Shown here piece after piece: positions 1-4,949 of a stretch of 5,414 nucleotides of DNA (the first letter of the stretch is position 1; the number at the start of each line of letters is the position of its first letter). Source of the stretch: Actinomycetota bacterium (GTDB lineage: Bacteria; Actinomycetota; Thermoleophilia; Gaiellales; Gaiellaceae); contig JACCWU010000134.1 in the NCBI GenBank assembly GCA_013697465.1, forward strand, positions 1-5,414, written 5' to 3'. The notes below the pieces were generated by a model. That model had not been told where the DNA came from. It did no database searches and worked only from the letters and a program-made list of their open reading frames with translations. The translations under genes and the position numbers were made by a program.

Positions 1-453
1 GGCGGGCGGGACCTGCGGGCGCAGCACAACCTCGCCTACTGGCAGGGTCGCGACTACCTCGGGATCGGCGTTGGCGCCGTGTCGACTATCCGCGGAATCC
101 GACGTCGAAACAGGCCTCGTCTCCGTGCGTACATCGCGGCGCTCCGCGACGGAGAGCCGGCCCCGGCGGAGACGGAGGTCATCGACGCCGGCACCCTAGT
201 CCGCGAGCGGCTCATGCTGGGGCTGCGACTCGACGAGCCGCTGGCGCTGGCGGACGTCGAGAACGCACTCGACGAGGACGCGGTCGAGCGGTTTGTAGCC
301 GCAGGACTCGTTGTGATCGGCTCGTCCGCGCTGTCCCTGACCCGCCGAGGCCGCTTCCTGGGAGGAGGCGTGACCGCCGACCTGATGCGGGAGCCGCCGG
401 AAGGCGTCGAGCTGGGCGAGCCTGCGTCGAGCCCGAAGCTCAGTCCGGTCTGA
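1..453 (+). CDS. hemW: HemW heme chaperone (radical SAM, coproporphyrinogen III oxidase-like), C-terminal 150 residues
   Basis: The gene enters from the left edge in frame 1 and ends at TGA 451-453; the N-terminal radical-SAM barrel with its CxxxCxxC cluster site lies outside the window. What is visible is the HemW signature HNLAYWQGRDYLGIGVGAVS (from base 25), then an ERLMLGLRLDEPL block (about 205-245) and the LTRRGRFLGGGVTADLM segment (about 340-387). In the family these form the end of the barrel and the C-terminal winged-helix-like HemN_C domain. HemW is known in other bacteria to bind heme and deliver it to haem proteins; it is often misnamed HemN but lacks coproporphyrinogen dehydrogenase activity. 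The last 20 or so residues (GVELGEPASSPKLSPV) extend past the usual family end and look unconserved. A GTG at 79 is internal, not a start, because the conserved HN..YW motif lies before it. Position before hrcA is the usual Gram-positive arrangement. The identification is firm. Confidence 0.93.
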   Translation, partial: GGRDLRAQHNLAYWQGRDYLGIGVGAVSTIRGIRRRNRPRLRAYIAALRDGEPAPAETEVIDAGTLVRERLMLGLRLDEPLALADVENALDEDAVERFVAAGLVVIGSSALSLTRRGRFLGGGVTADLMREPPEGVELGEPASSPKLSPV

Positions 454-466
454 CTGTTTCTGAGCG
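454..466. other. 13-bp convergent junction between hemW and the tadG-like gene, no terminator seen
   Basis: The two stop codons face each other with only CTGTTTCTGAGCG between them. I see no hairpin plus T-run for either strand in this gap; the short AGCGCT palindrome at its right side is too small. Transcripts from both sides probably overlap unless Rho ends them. Confidence 0.4.
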
Positions 467-2230
467 CTACTCGACGAGGACCGCGATGCAGGTCCCGACC
501 TCGTCGTAGTTGCATAGCTCGTCGTTCCCCTGCCCCGACGAGGAGAAGGTGATGTTGATGAAGTGTCCCCAGACGTCCCCGTTGTCGAGGCTCTTGCGGT
601 AGTTCGGTGCGTACCACGGATGAGGCTCGTTGTCCGGACACTCGGGTTGGCTCCCGACGATGTCCCAGCCGGTGACGTAGAAGCCTGCGAAGTACTTGAC
701 CGGCACGGCCTCGCTGCTGCCCTGACTCAGGAACGTCCCGTAGTCGGTGATGATGAGAGTGACGTACCGAGGGTCGTTGGCGAGGTCGTAGTTGATCCGG
801 AAGTCGTCGTACTCGGAGATGCTCTCCGGCCAGTTGTTCGGCGCGCAGCTCGGGTTCTTGAAGCGGTCGGAAAGCCCCTGCCGGAACTGCCCGATCTTGT
901 CGCCCGTCTCGACGCGGACGCAGTTCGGGGTGGGGCCCGTGAAGGAAGAATCTGGAGGGAGGCCGGCTCCGTTCGGATAGGCGGCGCAGAAGATGTCCTG
1001 CCACTCGCTGATCCCGTCCTTGTCGAAGTCGCCGTAGTTCTCCCGGTAGGTCGTCTGGCAGCCGTTCGCGATCTCGTTTCTGAAGTTGATCGACTTGTCG
1101 CAATCGAACGCCTGGTTCTGGCTTCCTGACGGACTCGCGACGCGGAGGACGACCGGAGGCGCCAGCGGGCTCTCGACCTGGAAGGGTTTTCGAAGCCCGA
1201 CCTTCACGATGACGCTGCGGTCGGGGCCGCTGTTGCGCGAGTTCGGGTCCGCGACTGGGGCGTCGGCAGTCGTCAGCTTGAGATATTCGACCGGGCCCGA
1301 GTCGCCGTTCGCGACGTAGGGGTGGGCTACGCCGGAGAACGTGCCCGACGGTTTGCTTCCGTCCGCACGCTCGGTTCTCCACTTGATCGAAAAGTCCGCG
1401 CGTCCGAGCTTGGCGTCGAGCGTCGCATTCTGGGTCGTCATCCAGATGCTCTCGCTCGCAGTCGCGCCAGGCCCCAGGTACTCCATCTTGCAACCCTGGC
1501 CCGGGCACCCGGGGGCATCCAGCTTCACGTCGGCGGCGATGCCGGCCGGCGGGTTCGGCTTCGGGTTGCCGGCGAAGGCGAAATCGATCACAGCCTTCGC
1601 GCCGAGGTCGCAGTCTCCGGCACGGAGGAAGTACGGCGCCGAAAGGTCGTCGCCGCACGTCACGCTTACGAGCGACACGTCGCATATCCGTGGCTGCGCC
1701 GGCGTGGCCGGCGCATCAGACCAGCCGTGGATGAACGAGAGCCCGCTCTGGTTCCCGTCTCCTGCATAGCACGTGACGAGACCCGGATCCTGGGCGCAGA
1801 TCTCGGCCAGCGTCCCCGACAGGGACGGGGTGTTGTTCTGCTTCGAGACGAGGATGACGACCCCGGTGTTCTCGCTCGCGATGTCGACGTCGGAGATGTT
1901 GAACAGATCGCTCGGGGGCGACGTGGACCATTCCGAGAACGGAAGATCGACATCGTCCATCTTCGTCAGCAGTTGCGGGGAGTTGAGTATCGCGCCCGTG
2001 TTCTCGTCGACGAAGATCGCCGCGACGCTGGCCGGGTCCACCTCCGGGACGGCCCACGGCAGCATGCCCGACTGCTCGACGACCTGTTGGATCTCGACGC
2101 GCGCATGTTTCTTAGGATCGGCCACGTACGGAATGAAGCCGAAGAGAAACGGCGCGTCGTCGTCCGTCGCTTTGACGCTCAGCGTGCGACTCGAGCACGG
2201 GTCTCCGGGGGTCAGCGGATCGCTGTCCAT
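467..2230 (-). CDS. C-terminal ectodomain part of the TadG-like protein, downstream of the in-frame stop
   Basis: The frame is open from just after the TAA (2377) to the TAG at 469-467. The first ATG is at 2230-2228 but lies inside a continuous stretch (GLLDDTLD before it, DSDPLTPGDPC after it), with no clear ribosome binding site, so I treat it as an internal Met rather than a true start. From it, 587 residues follow with no membrane helix and 16 cysteines, among them EIC..VTC, RIC..VTC, a CPGQGC pair and ELCNYDEVGTC at the end. The spread suggests disulfides in an extracytoplasmic domain. Motifs that look family-typical are ARVEIQ, LPWAVPEVDP, an NCV..TGDKIGQ block, SCAPNNWPE, FYVTGWD, and the C-terminal GTCIAVLVE. 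An Asp-rich loop of the form DxDxDG (995-1030) may bind calcium. No catalytic motif is recognised. The stop lies 13 bp from the hemW stop, tail to tail. Confidence 0.6.
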   Translation of the reverse strand: MDSDPLTPGDPCSSRTLSVKATDDDAPFLFGFIPYVADPKKHARVEIQQVVEQSGMLPWAVPEVDPASVAAIFVDENTGAILNSPQLLTKMDDVDLPFSEWSTSPPSDLFNISDVDIASENTGVVILVSKQNNTPSLSGTLAEICAQDPGLVTCYAGDGNQSGLSFIHGWSDAPATPAQPRICDVSLVSVTCGDDLSAPYFLRAGDCDLGAKAVIDFAFAGNPKPNPPAGIAADVKLDAPGCPGQGCKMEYLGPGATASESIWMTTQNATLDAKLGRADFSIKWRTERADGSKPSGTFSGVAHPYVANGDSGPVEYLKLTTADAPVADPNSRNSGPDRSVIVKVGLRKPFQVESPLAPPVVLRVASPSGSQNQAFDCDKSINFRNEIANGCQTTYRENYGDFDKDGISEWQDIFCAAYPNGAGLPPDSSFTGPTPNCVRVETGDKIGQFRQGLSDRFKNPSCAPNNWPESISEYDDFRINYDLANDPRYVTLIITDYGTFLSQGSSEAVPVKYFAGFYVTGWDIVGSQPECPDNEPHPWYAPNYRKSLDNGDVWGHFINITFSSSGQGNDELCNYDEVGTCIAVLVE

Positions 2231-2377
2231 GTCGAGCGTGTCGTCGAGTAATCCCGGTGCGCCGTCCGTCGGATCGCCGTCCTGCCAGTACCGGGCGCTG
2301 TTGACGACGGCCCGGACGTCGTCCGGCTGTTGCTCCTGAAGATTCCGCGTACCCGGGTAGCGCGTGGTGTCTCCCGA

Positions 2378-2674
2378 TTACTCGAGCGCCGCCGCTCGAA
2401 TGGCGAGGTTCGCGGCATCAGGGTCGCCGAACTGGAACGAGCAGCCCACGAACTTCGTCGCCCCCGCGAAAGCCCCGGCATCGACGAGGGTCTGCAATCG
2501 TTTGCTGTGCACCCACCAGTTGCCGATGTCGACCGAGATGACGCCGACGAGGAGCACGAGCGGGATCAGGATTGCCGAGAGCACAAGGACCTGGCCCCCC
2601 TCTCCGCCGCGCCGTAGCCGAGACCTGTACACGGCCGGCTCCCCAGCCTGCCGCGGCGCACCCATATCCCCCAA
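2378..2674 (-). CDS. N-terminal fragment of the TadE/TadG-like protein (98 aa, membrane anchor)
   Basis: This is the part translated before the TAA at 2380-2378. The start is either TTG 2674 or ATG 2665; a Shine-Dalgarno-like GGGGGAGGA (2686-2678) sits 4 nt before the TTG and about 12 nt before the ATG, so neither spacing is ideal. With the TTG start, residues 1-22 are polar and basic (SRLRRGGEG at 18-26). A hydrophobic helix covers roughly 29-50 (QVLVLSAILIPLVLLVGVIS), followed by DIGNWWVHSKRLQTLVDAGAFAGATKF. The GQ before the helix and the D-G-W-x-H, Q-x-x-D-A-x-A-x-A-G-A pattern after it are typical of TadE/TadG N-terminal domains. The helix should insert with the C-terminus outside. If nothing past the stop is made, the cell would make a short single-pass membrane peptide with one cysteine (C78) and no functional pilus-related ectodomain. 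Confidence 0.7.
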   Translation of the reverse strand: MGDMGAPRQAGEPAVYRSRLRRGGEGGQVLVLSAILIPLVLLVGVISVDIGNWWVHSKRLQTLVDAGAFAGATKFVGCSFQFGDPDAANLAIRAAALE

Positions 2675-2677
2675 CCG

Positions 2678-2686
2678 TCCTCCCCC
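2678..2686 (-). promoter_or_regulatory. Ribosome binding site of the tadG-like gene
   Basis: On the minus strand the bases GGGGGAGGA match the anti-Shine-Dalgarno sequence well. They lie 4 nt upstream of TTG 2674 and about 12 nt upstream of ATG 2665, so they support initiation in this frame but do not settle which start is used. The presence of a strong site also argues that this gene was under selection for translation until recently. Confidence 0.5.
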
Positions 2687-2708
2687 GGACGTCCAGACGC
2701 ATTGTGCA

Positions 2709-2747
2709 GCGGTTTCCCCGGAAACGGAAGGGGCTGCGGGAAACCGC
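2709..2747. repeat. Perfect 10-bp inverted repeat, candidate operator
   Basis: GCGGTTTCCC (2709-2718) is exactly complementary to GGGAAACCGC (2738-2747), with a 19-nt spacer. A competing shorter symmetry, GTTTCC-CC-GGAAAC (2712-2725), shares the left arm. Placement between divergent genes suits a repressor or activator site. It does not resemble a terminator, since neither flanking gene ends here and no T-run follows. Arm sequence and spacer do not match CIRCE. A function is inferred only from position and symmetry. Confidence 0.45.
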
Positions 2748-2772
2748 CTGAGACGCCGCTACCATCGGAAAG

Positions 2773-3801
2773 ATGCTGCTATCGCCCCGTAAGCGGGAGA
2801 TTCTTCGGCGCGTGGTCGAGGAGTACGTGGCCACGGGCCAGCCGGTCGGCTCGCGCGCGCTCGTCGAGCGCTCCGGACTGCGCGTGTCTCCCTCGACGGT
2901 TCGCGGAGAGCTCGCCGAGCTCGAGACGCTCGGATTCCTCACGCACCCGCACACCTCAGCCGGCAGACTGCCGACCGAGAGCGGCTACCGGCTCTATGCC
3001 GAGGAGCTCGTCGCGACGATGGAGGGGCGACCGGAGGCCCTCGGCGTCGATCTGCGCACGATGCGCGACGAGATCGAGGACGCGCTGCGCGTGACGACCG
3101 ACATGCTCTCGAGCGCGACGCGGCTGCTGGCGCTCGTGTCCGCGCCGTCTCTCGACACCGCGACGATTCGTCATGTGGAGGTGCTCGCGCTTCAGCCCAC
3201 GAGCGTCATGGTGGTCGCGATCACGTCCACGGGAGGCGTGACGAAGCGTCTCTTCCGGCTCGAGGAGCCCGTAGATCCGGGCGTCGTCGCCTGGGCGTCG
3301 GAGTACCTCGACGAGCGACTCACGGGCGTGCGCCTCGGAACGAGCACGGTTCGCCGGCGGCTCGAGGCTCCCGAGCTCTCGGCTCGCGAGCGCGAGTTCC
3401 TCGGGCTGATCGGATCCGTTCTCCTCGAAGCGGGGTCGAACACCGAGCCGCAGGTCTTCGTCGGTCGCGCTCCCGGGCTCTTGGGGGAGGCTCGCACGGA
3501 AGAGCTCGAGGCGACGATGCGGCTCCTCGAGCTGCTCGAGCGACGCGCCGCTGTCCTCGAGCTCGTCGGCGAAGCGCTCGAGCCGCGCCGCCCCGTCGTC
3601 CACATCGGTCCCGAGCTCAGCGGTGGCCAGCTCCACGACGTCTCGCTCGTCGGCGCGACGTACGGTCTCCGAACCAAGGCGCTCGGGGCGGTCGGCCTGA
3701 TCGGCCCGCTGCGGATGGACTACGAGAAGGCCATTCGCACGGTTCGCGCCGCCGCCTTCGAGCTCTCGCGCTTGGTCGAAGACGTCTACGAGGACGAGTA
3801 G
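2773..3801 (+). CDS. hrcA: HrcA heat-inducible transcription repressor
   Basis: This 342-residue protein matches HrcA from end to end. Residues 1-75 form the winged-helix DNA-binding domain: SPRKREILRRVVEEYVATG, PVGSRALVERSGLRVSPSTVRGEL in two parts, then the hallmark HPHTSAGRLPT and GYRLYAEEL. The middle (about 105-270) is the effector/dimerisation part. The C-terminal hallmark is VVHIGPEL (275-282), SLVGATYG (291-298) and VGLIGPLRMDY (307-317), closing with ELSRLVEDVYEDE. Length is the family norm. HrcA represses groE and sometimes dnaK operons by binding CIRCE, and folding by GroEL sets its activity. No CIRCE lies upstream here, so autoregulation through that site is not visible. ATG 2773 fits the conserved N-terminus exactly, although only GGAAAG abuts it as ribosome binding site. 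Its TAG is 3 nt before dnaJ, suggesting translational coupling. Confidence 0.98.
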   Translation: MLLSPRKREILRRVVEEYVATGQPVGSRALVERSGLRVSPSTVRGELAELETLGFLTHPHTSAGRLPTESGYRLYAEELVATMEGRPEALGVDLRTMRDEIEDALRVTTDMLSSATRLLALVSAPSLDTATIRHVEVLALQPTSVMVVAITSTGGVTKRLFRLEEPVDPGVVAWASEYLDERLTGVRLGTSTVRRRLEAPELSAREREFLGLIGSVLLEAGSNTEPQVFVGRAPGLLGEARTEELEATMRLLELLERRAAVLELVGEALEPRRPVVHIGPELSGGQLHDVSLVGATYGLRTKALGAVGLIGPLRMDYEKAIRTVRAAAFELSRLVEDVYEDE

Positions 3802-3804
3802 GCG

Positions 3805-4938
3805 ATGGCAACGACCGAGCGAGACTACTACGAGGTCCTCGGTGTCGACCGCGGTGCGACCGACGCCGACATCAAGCGTGCGTTTCGCTCGCTCGCGCGC
3901 GAGATCCATCCCGACGTTTCCGACGCACCGGGCGCCGACGGGCGATTCCGCGAGGTCGCCGAGGCGTACGAGGTCCTCTCGGATCCGGCGCGGCGGGCGA
4001 CCTACGACCGCTTCGGCCATGCGGGCCTTCGGCGAAGGGGCTTTCGGCCCGCGTATGCGGACTTCGGAAACGTCGCGGACATCTTCGCGGCCTTCTTCGG
4101 CGAGGACCTGTTCGGAACGTCCGGCCCGATGCGGCGCGAGTCCGCGCGAGGTGGAGACGTGCAGGCGCTCGTCGAGGTCGACCTCGAGGACGCTTTCACC
4201 GGTACGTCGGTCGAGCTCGGCCTCGAGATCGCGGAGGGCTGCGAGCGTTGCGAGTCGTCCGGCGCCGAACCGGGAACCGGGGCGGTCACGTGCCCGACAT
4301 GTCAGGGCGCGGGGGTCGTTCGGAGGGTCTCGCGCAACGTCTTCGGCGAGTTCGTCAGCCAGAGGACCTGCCCGCAGTGCGAGGGTGCGGGCGAGAGCCT
4401 CGAGGCTCCCTGCTCGTCCTGCGGCGGTGAGGGCCGGGTCGTAGCGACGCACCGGCTGAACGTGGACATCCCTGCGGGTATTCACGACGGCCAGCGGATC
4501 CGGCTCCGCGGCGAAGGCCACTCCGGCTTTCGAGGCGGCGGTGCGGGCGACATGTACGTGGCCGTGCGCGTCCGGCCCGATCCGAGATTCGTGCGGGACG
4601 GCGATGACCTCCACACCGCGGCTCGCGTGACGATGGCGGACGCGGCGCTCGGCACGACGGTCCGCACTCCCGCACTCGGCGGCGATCTCGAGGTCGAGGT
4701 CCCACCGGGGACGCAGCCGGGAGAGGTGCGACGGATCGAGCGGCAGGGGATGCCCTCGCTCCAGGGCAAACAAAGGGGCGACCTGTTCGTGAGGCTGGAC
4801 GTCGCGGTGCCCGCCCGCCTGACCGACGAGCAGCGGCTGCTGCTCGAGGAGTTCGACCGCCACACGACCGAGGACGCCTACGCTCGAGAGGACGAGGACG
4901 AGGGGTTTTTTCGCCGGCTGAAGAGCGCGCTCCGATAG
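3805..4938 (+). CDS. dnaJ: DnaJ (Hsp40) co-chaperone, type I, likely the DnaJ2 paralogue
   Basis: A 377-residue class I J-protein that stimulates the DnaK ATPase and hands over unfolded clients in the cytoplasm. Domains in order: J domain 7-70 with the essential HPD at 35-37 and the DYYEVLGV start; a short Gly/Phe linker about 71-118 containing the DIFAAFFG (DIF) segment at 92-99; a zinc-binding domain with four cysteine motifs at 146-153, 163-170, 189-196 and 203-210; and C-terminal client-binding and dimerisation domains from about 211, including VDIPAGIHDGQRIRLRGEG and GDMYVAVRV. Motif 1 is CERCESSG, so the usual first Gly is Ser, but all eight cysteines remain. In actinobacteria one DnaJ usually sits with dnaK-grpE and another with hrcA; the neighbourhood suggests this is the second. 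It starts 3 nt after the hrcA stop with no strong Shine-Dalgarno (GAGG at 3790-3793, 11 nt away), so coupling is likely. Confidence 0.98.
   Translation: MATTERDYYEVLGVDRGATDADIKRAFRSLAREIHPDVSDAPGADGRFREVAEAYEVLSDPARRATYDRFGHAGLRRRGFRPAYADFGNVADIFAAFFGEDLFGTSGPMRRESARGGDVQALVEVDLEDAFTGTSVELGLEIAEGCERCESSGAEPGTGAVTCPTCQGAGVVRRVSRNVFGEFVSQRTCPQCEGAGESLEAPCSSCGGEGRVVATHRLNVDIPAGIHDGQRIRLRGEGHSGFRGGGAGDMYVAVRVRPDPRFVRDGDDLHTAARVTMADAALGTTVRTPALGGDLEVEVPPGTQPGEVRRIERQGMPSLQGKQRGDLFVRLDVAVPARLTDEQRLLLEEFDRHTTEDAYAREDEDEGFFRRLKSALR
4902..4911 (+). other. Homopolymer pair GGGG-TTTTTT near the dnaJ 3' end
   Basis: In the dnaJ frame this encodes Gly-Phe-Phe (GGG TTT TTT) just before RRLKSALR and the stop. 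The prmA frame is -1 relative to dnaJ and is open across this run and on through the dnaJ stop. Slippage by polymerase or ribosome here could therefore join the two frames. It is recorded because prmA lacks a canonical start; nothing else supports slippage, and the run is also where indel errors would be most likely in some sequencing chemistries. Confidence 0.3.
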
Positions 4939-4949
4939 CCGACGACGTC

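Larger units (their letters stand above)
467..2674 (-). pseudogene. TadE/TadG-like Flp pilus-assembly-related protein, one frame interrupted by an in-frame TAA
   Basis: Read in one minus-strand frame, 2674 down to TAG 469-467 gives 735 codons with a single stop, TAA at 2380-2378. Both sides read as one protein. The part before the stop ends in AIRAAALE. The part after it starts SGDTTRYPGTRN, followed by residues such as VVNSARYWQDGDPTDG, which I recall as the normal continuation in Thermoleophilia TadG-related proteins; there the stop position would plausibly be Tyr (TAC/TAT), one base from TAA. No frameshift is needed. TadE/TadG proteins are pseudopilin-like components of tight-adherence (Flp) pili: a basic N-terminus, one membrane helix and a long region outside the membrane. 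No other tad genes are visible here. The frame is otherwise open for over 2 kb with sensible composition, which suggests a recent nonsense mutation, a base-call error or, less likely, readthrough. Family call is good; pseudogene status is tentative. Confidence 0.75.
2675..2772. promoter_or_regulatory. Divergent promoter region between the tadG-like gene and hrcA
   Basis: These 98 bases separate two head-to-head genes and must hold the tadG-like promoter and probably the hrcA-dnaJ-prmA promoter. A possible -10 for hrcA is TACCAT (2760-2765, 4 of 6 to consensus), but I find no TTGACA-like hexamer at the right distance. No CIRCE (TTAGCACTC-N9-GAGTGCTAA) or HspR-type HAIR element is present. The inverted repeat at 2709-2747 is the only strong symmetric element. 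Before hrcA the only purine run is GGAAAG, directly against the ATG, so the hrcA ribosome binding site is poor. Confidence 0.4.

Noticed and set aside
1498..1518. GC-rich palindrome-like stretch GCCCGGGCACCCGGGGGC as a regulatory hairpin
   Set aside because: It lies within coding sequence for a Cys-Pro-Gly segment, has no T-run, and such symmetry is common at this base composition.
54..1685. A 543-codon minus-strand open frame overlapping hemW and the tadG-like gene
   Set aside because: Very Arg/Pro-rich translation without domains; the other minus-strand frame in this stretch has clear TadG-like features and hemW is certain on the plus strand.
1697..1713. Short direct repeat GCCGGC(GT)GGCCGGC
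   Set aside because: Two units only, inside a coding stretch for Ala/Pro/Thr; expected in GC-rich DNA.
2228..2230. ATG as a genuine start of a separate downstream gene
   Set aside because: The reading frame with gene-like composition continues upstream of it to the TAA, and there is no well-placed Shine-Dalgarno sequence.
1322..2251. A 309-codon plus-strand open frame inside the tadG-like region
   Set aside because: Arg/Val-rich shadow of the minus-strand gene, with no motif and no ribosome site.
2378..2380. Selenocysteine or pyrrolysine recoding of the internal stop
   Set aside because: The codon is TAA; selenocysteine uses TGA and pyrrolysine TAG.
2956..4863. A 635-codon antisense open frame spanning hrcA and dnaJ
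   Set aside because: It lies opposite two certain genes, its product is Arg/Glu/Leu-rich with no recognisable motif, and long antisense frames are expected where codons such as GAG and CTC dominate in GC-rich DNA.
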